DNA of 64,000 bases from Branchipolynoe longqiensis (GCA_030323885.1 CM059196.1:40190535-40254534); one strand, 5' to 3'. Positions 10,936 through 22,275 are shown, numbered from the stretch's first letter. Notes: generated from the sequence alone by a model not told the origin. Made by a program: numbers and translations.

Positions 10936-11546
10936 ATCGGAATATGCAATAATAACCAGCATATATTAGGTCTGGTTCAGGAATTAAGTTTTTCAGATTT
11001 TAGTTGCAGGAATCAGTCTTGATGGTTCCCGATGATGTAATGATGGGAGGCTTTATATATGGTTGAGCAGGTGTGATTTATGGCACAGTTATATTTTCTG
11101 TTTATTGGGAATTATTTCTGTGGTTTAAATATTTTAATTTATGCTTTAAGAAGTTAGGTTCTAAAGAGTTCACTTTGGAGGTATTTGAAATGAAAACAGG
11201 CCAAATTAACTGGTGTCACACCAACATGCTGGATATTGGTTTTTGTTTATCCATTTTCTAAGGTAGTACAGGAGCAGGAAATTGCAATAAATGCTTTAAG
11301 TTGCACAGTCCCATGGTTTTGAGTTTCTGTCATTTTCTGAGATAAATATGTTAGATTGGTCGTTATAGTCTGTCTACCTTAGTAACATTTGAAGTAAGTT
11401 TTGATTTTAAGTGGCTAACTTTTCAGAAATTAATTTGGGCAAGCATGCCAAAACTCTGACACCATAGGCTTGTGCAGTAACAGGTGCTATTAAATTGCCT
11501 TAGTAGTCCCTTTAATGTGGTGACACATGTTTGATAAGTGCATCAT

Positions 11547-11832
11547 ATTTGCATCGTTATCTATGGTGTTTGCTGACAGGTAATATTAAGATTAAGATTT
11601 ATTTATTTCCACATGAGCATTGTACATACAAGCTGACATGTGATGGGAACCACAGCATGCAAATCCCTGCTGCTATTCTTGTCATTGTCAAAAAGCGCTT
11701 TCATATTTTAAAATTTATTATTTTTATTGTGTTAGCAATGTATATGTGTTATTTTTAACTGGGGAAAGTGCCTCATAAGTATTGTACTTCTGCGTTCTCC
11801 TTTTTCATGCGAAACATCACATAAATGATACA
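11547..11832 (+). repeat. dispersed repeat R2, copy c
   Basis: Longest R2 copy, from TATTTGCATCGTTATC to TTTTTCATGCGAAACATC. It lies inside a MITE-1 and directly left of an FB-C element. Confidence 0.6.
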
Positions 11833-11834
11833 TG

Positions 11835-12150
11835 ATACCCAGTCACACGAGGCCTGTGTTCGCTTACGATCCATTCGCGACGTCAAAACGTCCTCATTGC
11901 GCCCTCCTTACACCCTACTTAAGTCCATTTTCGAAATTTTGGACGCAAGGAGGTTCCATATGCTGCACTTGCAATCTCCTTGTGTCCTGTTCCGGCGGCG
12001 CCATTCAAAATGGTTGGCCACTGACCCAGCGCCGACCTGGCGCCTACCGCATATTTGAATCAATGTATCGAATGCGATGCTGGGAGGTTGGCATCCTTTT
12101 GGGCGTAAGGAGGTTGGCGGCGAACGCTGGCTCTCGTGTGACTGGGCTAT
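11835..12150. mobile_element. FB-C foldback, short copy
   Basis: Ends ATACCCAGTCACACGAGG and CTCTCGTGTGACTGGGCTAT. Internal words ATTCGCGACGTCAAAACGTCC, GGACGCAAGGAGGTT and TTGAATCAATGTATCGAATG match the copy at 3459-3990 but in a shorter arrangement. Confidence 0.7.
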
Positions 12151-12223
12151 AAGTTAGACATGTAAAAGAAAACATAGATAATTGTTTTGGTTTTGAAAAT
12201 TTGATGTTTTCATGCAGCTTTAA

Positions 12224-12305
12224 GGCGTGCACCAGTATCTAAGTTGATGTGTAGAATCAAATGTAGAAAAAGGTCTTTGGTTTCGATCATGTTATGTTTT
12301 CATTA
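12224..12305 (+). mobile_element. MITE-1 right-end fragment
   Basis: GTGCACCAGTATCTAAG, GATGTGTAGAATCAAATG and TGTTTTCATTAG repeat the right third of MITE-1 directly after a complete right end, so this is a second copy's remnant. Confidence 0.55.
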
Positions 12306-12312
12306 GCTTTGA

Positions 12313-12374
12313 AAAGTTGATTGGTTGTTGGAGTTTTACGTCCTGGCAATATCTAAGGTCATATCAGAACCGGG
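12313..12374 (-). mobile_element. SINE tail fragment
   Basis: GTTGGAGTTTTACGTCCTGG and TATCTAAGGTCATATCAG only. Confidence 0.65.
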
Positions 12375-12655
12375 CTGTGAAAAGTACAAAACTACCCGTT
12401 TTAAACATGTTAAATACTCACAATGTTAGTACCATGGCTAGAATGACCTCGCCTTCTGAGTGGTTGATTTAATCTGTACAATTTGGTTCTATACGCCACA
12501 TTCTTTGAAGTAAAGTCTGTGAAAGCAGCAGCTTTCCCCTCGGGGGGTGAGCCCGGCAGTTTAGCGCCGAGACGTGGCATGTCACCGTATAGCCTGAGGT
12601 GCTCAAGTGCAGTATGTGGTGCTTCTGTTATTACTGCTTCTATCTCATACTGACT
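12375..12655. other. no recognised feature
   Basis: Unique-looking sequence with moderate GC; no ORF or repeat family recognised. Confidence 0.3.
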
Positions 12656-12725
12656 TGAGAAACTGGGGAAAGCGCCTCATAAGTATTGTACTTCTGCTTT
12701 CTCCTTCTTAATCTTAATCTTTATC
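12656..12725 (+). repeat. R2 right-end fragment
   Basis: AACTGGGGAAAGCGCCTCATAAGTATTGTACTTCTGC matches 11757-11795 with few changes. Confidence 0.6.
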
Positions 12726-12786
12726 TTAGTCTTCGATCTGGTCCCAGCTCCAGAGCGAGGCTCTCCTTGTCCTCAGCTTACTCTTA

Positions 12787-13049
12787 AGTTGGTTGGTTGT
12801 TGGAGTTTTATGTCCTGGCAACATTTATGGTCATATCAAGATGGGTAGCAACTTGTGGCAGTGCACACTCATGATGACCTACTTGGAGATCAGACCAGGC
12901 CACCGAGCACCATGACTTGATATCCCACTCAGTCACATCATCCTGACACTGAGCCAACCAGTCCTTGCCCTATCCTAATAATGCCAAGCGCCTGACTAGG
13001 AAGCGATAAGTATCAATTATTACGTCGTTGGTTTGACTCGACCAGGATT
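12787..13049 (-). mobile_element. SINE, minus strand, head truncated
   Basis: Tail GTTGGTTGTTGGAGTTTTATG through the full core and CTAATAATGCCAAGCGC to GGTTTGACTCGACCAGGATT; the tRNA-like head stops at the B box. Confidence 0.75.
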
Positions 13050-13072
13050 TCTTACTCTTTGGGTGACAGACA

Positions 13073-13150
13073 ACTTGTTTGTTTGTTTTTGGGGACTTTG
13101 CATCTAAGGTCATATCAGGTTAGGTACCGACTTGTGGCAGTGTGTGTGCC
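13073..13150 (-). mobile_element. SINE tail fragment
   Basis: TTGTTTGTTTGTTTTTGGGG, CATCTAAGGTCATATCAGG and GACTTGTGGCAGTG; the rest is missing. Confidence 0.55.
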
Positions 13151-14140
13151 AAGATCTAGCAGGCATTTGACCACGCAAAGATTTCCTGGCAATCGTAAAG
13201 AAACGAAAACTGCAGTGGTATGGTCATATTTCTCGGTCATCCAGTCTGGGCAAACCCAAATTGCAAGGCACAACGAAGGGGGGGAAACAAGGCAGTCAAT
13301 GTTTGGACGCTGGATGGGGGGCCACCTGCAGTGTCAGACATAACCTTTCTGAAGTGTGTAAGAACCATCATTCTTTATATTCACATAAGTCCTTTTGCAG
13401 CATATATAAATTTGAAAGTGAGAAGCGAGTGACTGTTGGGGTGAATTGGTCAAGTCAGAGTCGGCGGGATGTAGAGAATTACCGACTATCAGTATCAAGT
13501 TAGTTTGGTATGTGAGGATCGGTGTCAAGAATGACGAATTATTAATATAAGACTTCCCTACGAATGACAAGGAGACCAGCAGATTGGGTTGGATCGTTTA
13601 TTCGACTCCGGGCTGAGCGATAAATGCCCTACCTAAATCAAAAGCAAAAAACTGGAGGCAAGTGACGATTTGACCGTCTCGAGATCAACCGCAGGGGCCA
13701 AAGGAAGCAGCCAGAGGCCGGACGACGGCGATTGGCTAATATTCAACTCGAGCCAAATCGAATAAATAAATAATAAATAATTCTCCGAGCGTTTATATGT
13801 ATATAATAGATTATATATAATATATTGAGTTAGTTTGGTACTTGAGGACACCGACCAGAAACATTAGGAGGCATTCTTAATTTGTATACACATAATCTTT
13901 CCTTGGTACTACGCCTCTGGCTACACATAGCCCAGGGACAAGGAAGCACATCCGGGTCCGGCAATTAGCATAATCAGCTCACAGCAGGAGGACATCTTGT
14001 GAGCAGCTCAGGCAGTTTTTCTACATTTACTACAAAACCAAACAGGTTTGTATCTTTCAAACTCGATACGTTGGTTCAGTTCATGTTAGCATTCATGTAC
14101 GTTTTTTTAAACTTTTCGATAAGTTATTACTGTTTCACAG
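13150..14140. other. mostly unrecognised sequence
   Basis: Holds short frames on both strands with no domain. A phrase GTTAGTTTGGTA..TGAGGA occurs at 13499 and again at 13827, about 328 bases apart, the only internal structure noticed. An AT-rich palindromic stretch (TATATAATAGATTATATATAATATA) covers about 13798-13822. Confidence 0.35.
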
Positions 14141-14145
14141 CTTAA

Positions 14146-14796
14146 GGCCCTGTCACACTACGACGTACGGCGTCAGTGCGTGCTCAACGTTAGAAAATTT
14201 CCAATTACGTCGGCATTCGGCAAACTTTTCAGCGGCGTGGGATAAAAATAGGTGTCTACACAACATACGTAATGTATGCAGAACGTATCTCTGATGTATT
14301 GCGAGTGTATGAGGGCATTCATGTACATCACAAAATGCTCGCATACGCTCACGGAACGCTGACCAACATTACATACGTTACTCCATCGCTAGAAGTACGA
14401 CGTATATGTTAAATACGCTGGAGATACGGCAGGCATACATTCGAAGTGCGTTAGGAATACGTAATGCATCCATTGGCAGTATGCGGACTGTGCGCGGACT
14501 GCACGTTCCCACTGGCTAAACATACAGCTAATGTGCAGCAACGTATACCAACTTATCCCTAACGTACTCCAGAAGGTACACGCAACGTACGAGCCACACG
14601 TTGAAAATTTTGAGGAGGCACAAACATTTTTCAGAGCCTTGATGTGCGTTGACATAAGATGATGTATACCAACGTATCCAGAACATATACACCGTATGCC
14701 CACTGTACACGTAACAACTAACATACACCAACTTGTTGGTCGAAAATCACATACATTGGCCCGCGTTGAGGCGATACGTCATAGTGTGACAGGCCC
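14146..14796. mobile_element. FB-A foldback element
   Basis: Termini GGCCCTGTCACACTACGACG and CGTCATAGTGTGACAGGCCC are inverted repeats, preceded by TTAA and followed by TTTA. The interior is full of short ACGTA-type words (AACGTAT, CATACGTTA, GTACACGCAACGTACG) that pair across the element imperfectly. It encodes nothing; the minus-strand frames at 14389-14731 are by-products of the biased words. Confidence 0.75.
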
Positions 14797-14936
14797 TTTA
14801 GTTCCGATCGTTTTGACATGATCAATAGAACAATGCCTCCATTGTTCGGCTATTACTTAAGCCACCCATTGCTGAATGGAGAGATGTTTGGCAGGAGCCA
14901 GTTACATCATTAGGGATTCATTCCCTGGGTCATTAA

Positions 14937-14998
14937 GATTCCCTGATATGACCTTAGATGTTGCTAGGACGTAAAACAACAACAACAAACAAACAAAC
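14937..14998 (+). mobile_element. SINE tail fragment
   Basis: CCCTGATATGACCTTAGATG, GCTAGGACGTAAAACAACAAC and AAACAAACAAA without body or head. Confidence 0.7.
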
Positions 14999-15300
14999 CC
15001 TATTTGTGATTCTCATTAAGGTCTACCTCCGAGTCCTATACTATTTTCTTCCAACTTGTTGACGAAGAAAGCCACAGGTGGGAGAAGTTTATAGGAGTGT
15101 GGGAGGGTACCGCTACACTGTTTGGATCGATTGGTACCTATACTGTCATCTTGCGACTGTGTTAGCCATACGCCTGCGTTAAAAACCATTATAACACCAT
15201 AAATACACACCTATTATAATTATACTCTAATTATCAGTGTGCTATTCACCCTAAGACAATGCCTAATCATTGTTCTTCATTTTACTCATAGTCTCGGAGC

Positions 15301-16812
15301 CATGGCTACGAAGCAGAGTAAGGCAGAGGCAACTCACACATTCAGTGCTGATGAAGACGCCACACCGCCGGCGCAGGTACAAAGGTTGCCATCACCAGAA
15401 CAAATGGATTCTGAGGAGGCGGGGGGGGGGGGTACATTGCCAGGCTAGTGCAACAGAAGATGGAGGAAATGTTACCATCGAGAGCGGCTTCCTCTAAGAA
15501 AAAGCGACTAAGGTTCTGTTTGACTCAGATGAGCCTGAATGGGAGGATCTCTCTGAGGATCAGGCCTCAACTGACGACGAGTCAGAGGAGGAGGTGTTTA
15601 TGTCGGCACGGAAGCGCAAACACAAAAAAGAGACAACTCCTCCAAAGGAGACCAGTACACGAAGGCTCGTAAAAAGAAGCCCCTCGTGAAGAAGAGTAAG
15701 AAGACCAAGAAGAGGAGGAAACACAAATCCTCCTCCTCAGACTCGTCGTCAGAAGCACACAGGCCAATACGCAAAATCGTGTGGCAAAGAAACCAAAAAG
15801 TGCAAGATGCAGAGACCCAAAAAGATTCACATTACAACGCTCATGACAAAGACCATCAAAGGGCACTTTAATATCTTCAAGCCAGTGGAGGTCATTATTA
15901 AGATGGCGGAGAAGTTTACGGGAATCAAAGGAATCCCGGAATCTGCCATCAAAGAGATGGATCCTGAGGTGAAACTCAGTGAGGAGAGGAAGAAGTTTGA
16001 GACAGTTCTCCATACAGTACACAAAGGGTTACTCTTGGCTCTTACAGCCATCGCAGCCATTGCAAATAGGATGATGGCGGAGAACAAGTTCTCATCACTC
16101 TGTAACGATATGAATGGGGGGATTGCGCTTGTAACAGCAACCAGCAACTTCCTCTCCTACAGATGGTTTGAGAACATATACAGGGCAGTCTGCACAGACG
16201 CAGGCAAAGCGGTGGCACGGTCCAAGAAAATCACGGACAACGATGGGAAGGAATACACACTTATTCCTGGCACCAAAGCCCATCAAGGGTAAGCCACTGG
16301 ACAAGACCAAATTGTTCGGCAGACAGCTCCAAGTGTAGAAAACACATGGAACCGGACAAAAAGAAATCAGCTGACGGCAACCCTCACCACTTCAAGAAGC
16401 TGAGGTAGGATTTTCGCAACCGAAGAACCGGCGAATGAGGAGGCCGGTTCAGAACAAACTTCAGCTTCCAAGTCAGGGGAAGGGGCCAGAGGCAGTCATT
16501 CGGCTGGAACGATGGGAACAGGCCCTTCAAGAGGGAGTTCAACACGCAGAAGCTGTTACCCCGCCCAGGGAACAAATACAAGTGGCGACTCAAACAACAG
16601 CAGTAAGCAATACATTTCAAGCTTGTAACCTCATCAACTGCCTTTCGGAATGGAATAAAGTACTCAACCAACTACCTCCTGCCACCCTTGCCCCACTCCT
16701 CCTCCACGCTTCCATGCACTACCGCAACTATCATGTTTCGCTGGAACCAAATCAAAAACACAATAAGTATCCATATAGAGTTAAATCATTTTTTATCCTA
16801 AAAAGTATGTAA
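15301..16812 (+). pseudogene. DIRS-like gag relic
   Basis: A series of frames on one strand read as a broken gag. It begins MATKQSKAEATHTF (15301) with an acidic region, then Lys/Ser-rich basic stretches (KKSKKTKKRRKHKSSSSDSS, 15695-15750). The longest block is 15807-16289, with a helical part (ALTAIAAIANRMM). TKLFGRQLQ follows at about 16308. An Arg/Gly/Phe-rich tail in another frame (RGRGQRQSFGW, about 16480) looks RNA-binding. FACN-type sequence and LSEWNKVLNQ at 16618-16670 may be the start of RT. At least three frame changes occur. The KLFG motif and RG-rich tail are what suggest DIRS; no protease or RT catalytic motif is seen. Confidence 0.4.
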
Positions 16813-16829
16813 AAGATTGCTGGACCCAG

Positions 16830-17385
16830 ATCTGCTTCCTTCTCCGTGACCCACGACTATCCGAGGCTAGTCCCATGAGAAAACACCAGTTATCCATCAT
16901 CTGTACCCAGGTAAAATTCGTATAACTATACTATAAATTATATAGTACATATATATACACACACTGCAACGAATAGGTTATATTTACATGTGTAAATATA
17001 ATGCTAACTTTAAGTGAAATATAATATTGGTGATTAACTGTTAGTAACTGGGCTTCTTAGCTGAGATGTGAAAGTGATCTGAGACTGGACCTGAATAGTG
17101 ATTTCCTGAGGCTGTAAGGTGTGGTTGCTGGTTATTCTTTGTGCAGTATCTCTCACAGATACACATACACGTACAAAAAAAGACACCAAGTATAAACAAG
17201 GGAGGTGTGGAAACAACGAGCAAAATACATCTCCGCCTACTTGCCTGTGGTCCTGAGTGTTTCACTCATGCGCACATATGTACTCTTCCCACCATATTTC
17301 CTCGAGAACCTCGTCGCCTACATTTAGTTGTTTATGGCTTCTTCTCTCAACCGTCACCCTCCATACGTCACTGCACTGCATTCTC
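16830..17385. other. no recognised feature
   Basis: AT-rich segment with TATATAGTACATATATAT near 16935, then mixed sequence running into the pyrimidine tract. Confidence 0.35.
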
Positions 17386-17389
17386 ACTC

Positions 17390-18290
17390 TCCGCCTCTGT
17401 TTCCCATTCCGCGCCCCTTTCCAGCACCCCCCCCCCATTCCTTCTCTCTTCTCTTCCGCCTCACTCTTCAGGATCTGCCTTCTCCTTCTCCTTCTACTTC
17501 TCCTCCTCCTCTTCCGCCCCCTCTTCCTCTTCCTCCTGCCCCTCCTCCTTCCTCCTCTTCCACCCTCCTCCTCCCTCCTTCCCCTCTTCTTCCTCTTCCT
17601 CTTCCCTCCCCTCCTCCTCCCTTACCCTCGTCCTTCTCCCCATTCTCTTTCTCCTCATCCTATCCCCCTCCTTATTCCCCCATTCCTCCCTCTTCTTCCT
17701 CCTCCTCCCCTCCTCCCCCTTCTCTTCCTCCTTCCCTCCTACTCTCCCTTCTCTTCCTACTACTCCTCCTCTGAAGTAGTCAGTAGCCATTTCTCACTTC
17801 CCCGTTCCCATCGCCTCCTCCCTTCCCCTTTAACCTCCTCTCATCGTTTCTCTTCTTCCACATTCCCTAGAGCCTCCTCTCCCTTTCTCCCCCCCCCCCC
17901 CTCCCTGCTCCTTCCACCTCCCAACATCCGCTGCACGTCCGTACTCATCCATCACCGCTCATCTACCCTTCTCCTATTCTTCCTCCCACTTTCCCGTCTT
18001 CAATCCCGTCTCCATCCTTTCCTATCACCTTATTTACTCCATCTCCTCTCATCTTTTCCCTCATCATTCCTTTCTCATCCGGTCTCCCCGCTCCTCAACT
18101 TCCTCTGCACTTCATCCGTCTACCAACCACATTCCCCCCCCCCTCCTCCCCCTCCTCCCTCTCTCTCCCATCTCTCTCTCTCCTCTCTTTCTCTCTCTCC
18201 ACCCTCCCCCATGTCCTACCTCCCCTGTCCCCCTCTCCCGACTCCTCCTCCATGGTTCAGCCTCCCTCCATCTCCTTCCCCTTCATCCAG
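17390..18290. repeat. long polypyrimidine (CT/CCT) tract
   Basis: About 900 bases that are nearly all C and T on the + strand, with TCC, CTT and CTC words. The frames of 365, 212 and 148 codons here (Ser/Pro/Leu-rich) and the Glu/Arg/Gly-rich minus frame follow from the composition. All frames stay open because stop codons need A or G. Such tracts can adopt triplex (H-DNA) structure. Confidence 0.9.
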
Positions 18291-18343
18291 TTTCCCTAGA
18301 TTCTCGATGTCGGACATCCGGGCACTTTTTGCGCTCACAACTC

Positions 18344-18798
18344 TCAAAGGGTAAAACAAATGCCACTGTCACAGAGACAACATTAAAACTACCCTAACTA
18401 TCACAGTAATTTGTACTTTTTGGTGCTTTGAAAGCAAATTTCTCTTGTTTCTATTAAATAGTTCAGATCTTTCTCTACAATTCAGCTTTATCAGCCAATT
18501 GGAAGTTCTTGAATTTATTTTGCGAAAATAGTTTTTGAGGCCATGATCTGGTAAGGCTACCACTGGCACTGACACTCAGAATATCCCAACTTTCACTATT
18601 ATCTCTGTTTTTAACACTTTCAGAGAAAATTGCTCTTAGGTTAAATTAAATACTTCAGATCTTCCTCTTCAATCGTGAATTAAGATATTTTTAATCGATC
18701 CAATGAAAGCTTTTGAATTTATTTTTGAAAAATAAATGCTCTGCATAGACATAACATTGCTGCGCACAAATCACTGCGGTGTTTTACCCTTTGCGGGC
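18344..18798. mobile_element. R5 inverted-repeat element
   Basis: Left CAAAGGGTAAAACAAATGCC and right GCGGTGTTTTACCCTTTGCG are inverted ends. A related fragment of the right end sits inverted at 22034-22150. The interior is AT-rich and contains two related blocks (CAGATCTTTCTC and CAGATCTTCCTC). Confidence 0.55.
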
Positions 18799-18849
18799 TA
18801 GTTTCCAGGGTTGTGATGTCACGCCGACATAGAGAATGTCCTTCACATG

Positions 18850-20520
18850 TCATCCACTACTGCTGGATGACAACTAGGAAAGAACTTGTCTTCACGTTCA
18901 CACGCGCTCACACTCACACACACGCAAACAGAACTGCTACCGCTCCCACCGCTACCAGTCAGCCTCCGTATCTAGACGCTATGCAGTGTGCAAGAGGTAA
19001 GCCTGGAGTTGTCAGTAGCCATCAATCGACGGCGGCAGACGGCGGGGGCCGGGGCGGCGGTGGTGGTGGCGGCTTCAGCAGGTATACATACAACAGTGGT
19101 GGCCTTCCGCTGGCAGAGTCTACAGGCGGTTAGGGAAGGCCTCGATGCACTGGAGGAGGAGCCGGGGTAGGTAGGAACGAGTGGTTCACGTGTAGGAGGA
19201 GGAGGGGAAGGAAGGAAGAGTCTGCTGGGGGAGTGGAGTGGGAGAGCGTCGTCGTCTTAACACCGACACCAGTTGTTCCTCCAGCAGTTTGCGTCTGTGG
19301 CGCCGGCCAAGGTGCCATTCCCGGCCGTCCCCGGTGTGCCTGCGGCCGTCTCGGCGGTGTGGGCCGGCCGCCCGCCCGCCACGCACTATGCCGCGGCTAA
19401 AGGAGGCGGCGGCGGCAGCAGCAGCAGCAGTGACAGCAGAGGCAGTCGGCAACACCACGTCAATACTACGGGAGGACACAGAAGGGGCGGCGGACTGAGA
19501 CTGAGAGCGGGGCAGGCACCGGGATGAGTCGGGCCTGGTGTCGACCTCTAGCAGGAGCATCAGGAGGAGGCGGAGGCGCGCAGTGATCCAACTTACGCAC
19601 ATTATTCTGCGACTAGGAGGGGGGAGGGGCGGAGCGGCACGGCGCGCACTGATGTTGTCCCAGCTGTGAAGGGACTCGCCCCTCTCCCGATACGCGCAGT
19701 AGGGCGGAGGGGGGAGGCGGAGCACCTGGAGGCGGGCGGGCGTGGGGGAGGGCCACCCCGCCCCGCTCCGCTCTGCCCTGGTCTGCTCTGTCGCCGGGCA
19801 ACCACCAGACACCCGGCCCTGCACCAGCGGCTGCTGCAGACACTTCCGGTGCAGACCGGAAGTTGAATCGCGCGACGGGTTTTGCTCGTCGGTAGGGGCG
19901 GGGGGCGGGGGGGGGCGGTGTCCGGTTGAGGGCCACCACCACCACCGTCTGCGCCGGTCATGCCAGAGGGACACGGAGTGGGGGCAGGGGTAGTGGACTC
20001 GGACCAGAGAGGCCGCATCCGCTACGTCCAGTTCTCCAGCATCCCCGATATCTCGGCGGCCAGTGTCGGCGATGGTAGACCGGAAGTGCCTGTCGGTTTA
20101 GGCGCTTCTACTGAGGGCCGGGTTCTGAAGGCGGCGACACGTCCACCCGGACCCGGACACCGCGCCGTGCTCCGTCTCGGACGGGTGCACAATGGACAAC
20201 ACAGACGGGCACGGTCGGCTGACTGCACCGCGAGCAGCTCCAGCCTTGAATCGCTGCGCAATCTCGTCTGCGGTTGCTGGAGTAATAGCAGTCGTTACCA
20301 TGGAAATGGTGACAATCAGCCTGAGCAGCGTCACCATCACCATCACGGCGGGCCGGGGCGGAACGGACCCAAACCCCCGCCGCCACTGCCCAGGCAGATA
20401 GCCTTTTCTCAGGTAAGTAAGTCTGGAGAGGACACCTGTCGCCATGACAACTGCTACTGGTCGAGTAGCGTCACTATGGAGTTGGGGGGAGGGGGGGGGG
20501 GGGTCTGATAGCTTTTCTGC
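18850..20520 (+). promoter_or_regulatory. CpG-rich candidate promoter / 5' UTR region
   Basis: GC content and CpG density rise sharply here compared with the AT-rich surroundings (for example 19310-19400 and 19730-19930). A CACA-rich stretch lies at 18900-18925. A donor-like CAAGAG/GTAAGC occurs at 18996 and could end a 5' UTR exon. No clear TATA box is seen, as is usual for CpG-type promoters. Low-complexity repeats within it (GGCGGCGGC, CAGCAGCAG) could equally explain part of the GC rise. Confidence 0.45.
19960..20412 (+). CDS. candidate first coding exon, product unknown
   Basis: An ATG with G at -3 opens a 151-codon frame that ends exactly in phase 0 at ..TTTTCTCAG/GTAAGTAAG, a near-ideal splice donor (intron from 20413). 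The peptide starts MPEGHGVGAGVVDSD and contains GRIRYVQFSSIPDIS, a basic Ser-rich part (RRARSADCTASSSSLESLRN), a His5 run and a Pro-rich GPKPPPPLPRQ that resembles an SH3 ligand. No signal peptide or membrane segment is visible. I do not recognise the family, and no second exon was found downstream, where the sequence turns into repeats. The frame continues to 20508 but reads poly-Gly past the donor, which favours splicing. A chance ORF in GC-rich DNA remains possible. Confidence 0.45.
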
Positions 20521-20773
20521 CGATTTGTTTGTTTGTGTGGATAGCGGTGTGGGTGGGTGTGAGTTGTTGCAGAAGTGTTGTCTCTGTGTTGGGGGTGGGG
20601 ATGGGGCTGGGGCTGGGGTGACAATAACATCGTACGAGTACATTGCTACGCAATAGTTACTTATCATCCCTATTGCCTTGGCAAGGAGTCGTGAACATGG
20701 TCTGATAATGCTTCTGTCATCTGATTTCTTTAAATGTTGCCTGCTGACACTCCATCAATCGGGGCAAACCTTA

Positions 20774-21108
20774 TGCCCCGGTCACATACACGTTAGTGAA
20801 CGTAGGTGAATGTAGTGGAGGATAACGTGGGTCAAACGTGGTGTATGTACGTTTAACTACGTTGAAATACGTTAAGGTACGGCAGGTTTTGGTATGGATA
20901 AATACGTTACGGTACGGATAAATAAGTTACGGTACCGATAAATACTTTACGGTACAGATAAATATGTTACGGTACAGTTAAATACATTATGGTATGGATA
21001 AATACGTTACGGTATGGATGCCGGTACGTTCAACTGCATTCAACTGTGTACAACTACGTTAGCCTCCACTATGTTCACCTATGTCCACTAACGGCTATGT
21101 GACCATGG
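20774..21108. mobile_element. FB-D foldback with internal 20-bp repeats
   Basis: Ends GCCCCGGTCACATACACGTT and CTATGTGACCATGGC are inverted. Between 20860 and 21020 lie about seven imperfect copies of a unit like GGTACGGATAAATACGTTAC. Outer words (CACTAACG, CTACGTT, GTGGAGG/CCTCCAC) pair across the element. Confidence 0.65.
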
Positions 21109-21117
21109 CTTCGTCCA

Positions 21118-21385
21118 AATATGCTAGGGTACACTAGGGTACACTAGAGTACACTAGAGTACATTTCCATCACGGATGCAAATTCAGCCCCTAACGTAGC
21201 ACTCTTTTGAACATGTCCAAAGATTAAATCGGAACTCTCGGCCCACCCACGTTATTACCAAGTAGAAGTATGGATGCCGGTATGTTGAACTACGGTGTAC
21301 CATGTTGAACTATGTTGAACTACGTTGAACTACGTTAGCCTCCACAACGTTCAACTACGTCCATTAACGTGTATGTGACCGGCCT
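21118..21385. mobile_element. FB-D relic, right half clear
   Basis: GTTAGCCTCCACAACGTTCAACTACGTCCATTAACG and TGTGACCGGCC form a typical right end at 21330-21383; the left end is not clear. A short array of ACACTAGGGT/ACACTAGAGT units (about 21130-21162) sits between this and the previous copy. Confidence 0.5.
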
Positions 21386-21612
21386 TTACACTGTTAGCAC
21401 ACAAGTATTTCATTTGCATATATATCAGGGACAGTCATCTCGGTTAGTAATATAGTATTCTTTATTGAGTATATGTAACATTTAATTTCTACTTATGCCA
21501 ATTGTTATGCATGCTCAAAGCAAAGCACATGTTGACATGTTGCCATGTCGTCGTGGGCAGTACTTGACCAATTATATGTAAGTTAATTATCGTTAATGTT
21601 CCTATATCTATG

Positions 21613-21751
21613 ACCAGACGGGATGGCCGAATGAGTTAGAGCGTTCGTCTCCCGTGTTGGTAGATCGTGGGGTCGTGGGTTCGAACCCTGGTCGAGTCAA
21701 AACTTAAAAATTGATACTTGTTGCTTCCTAGCCAGGCACTCGGCATTATTG
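21613..21751 (+). mobile_element. SINE-A head, truncated
   Basis: Intact-looking head with ATGGCCGAATGAGTTAGAGCG and GGGTTCGAACCCTGG, then the body up to CTCGGCATTATT. It is cut where R4 sequence begins (GACCAATTTCATATGAC). Confidence 0.8.
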
Positions 21752-22275
21752 ACCAATTTCATATGACATCAGCACATGTATCTAGGTCAGTGCGCGCGTC
21801 TCTTGGCTGCAGGACAACATCCGGTCACACTGCAAACTCAATGGCTATGAGCAATCTTCATAGAGAAAAAGTTAAATATCTCTAAAACCCCACCACCTGG
21901 AAACCAACTGATTGGCATACACATAGAAAACATGTTTACCAAAAGGATTATATTAAATTGATACGGTTAGGGTTCTGGATTTATATTAATTTTGAATAAA
22001 ACTTACGTTTTGCACTGTGCGTACTGGCAAACTGCCCGCGAAGGGTAAAACACCGCAGTGATGTGTGCTGCAGCAATGCTATGTCTATGCGGAGCATTTA
22101 TTTTTGTAAAATAAATTTTAAAGCTTTTATTGGATCGATAAAAAATATATATATTAAATTTATATGGTTAGGGTTCTGGATTTCTATTAATTTTGAATAA
22201 AATAAACGTTTTGCACTGTGCGTACTGGCGAACTCAGTGGCAGTGTGCATTCGTTCTGCAGCCGAGCTGCGTGTG
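21747..22275 (+). repeat. dispersed repeat R4, copy a
   Basis: Shares ATTTCATATGAC.TCAGCA, TAGGTCAGTG, CTATGAGCAATCTTCATAGAG and GGTTAGGGTTCTG..TTTCTATTAATTTTGAATAAA with 27200-27860. Two R4 units are separated by a nested R5 fragment. Confidence 0.65.
22034..22150 (-). mobile_element. R5 fragment nested in R4
   Basis: GCGAAGGGTAAAACACCGCAG through GGATCGATAAAAAATATATAT is the reverse complement of 18660-18798, inserted between two R4 units. Confidence 0.65.

Larger units (their letters stand above)
11295..12223 (+). mobile_element. MITE-1 split by R2 and FB-C
   Basis: The left half runs from TTTAAGTTGCACAGTCC to GATAAGTGCATCA (11546). The right half resumes at AAGTTAGACATG (12151) and ends GCAGCTTTAAG (12223). 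The two halves are adjacent parts of the family consensus, so about 600 bp (R2 copy c plus an FB-C element) were inserted in the middle. Confidence 0.65.

Noticed and set aside
17257..18354. Frames of 365, 212 and 148 codons in the pyrimidine tract
   Set aside because: Stops need A or G, which are nearly absent; the Ser/Pro/Leu translation mirrors composition and several frames are open together.
19186..19974. 262-codon minus-strand frame in the CpG-rich region
   Set aside because: Arg/Pro/Trp-rich antisense of GC repeats with no domain; the + strand frame with a donor is the better candidate.
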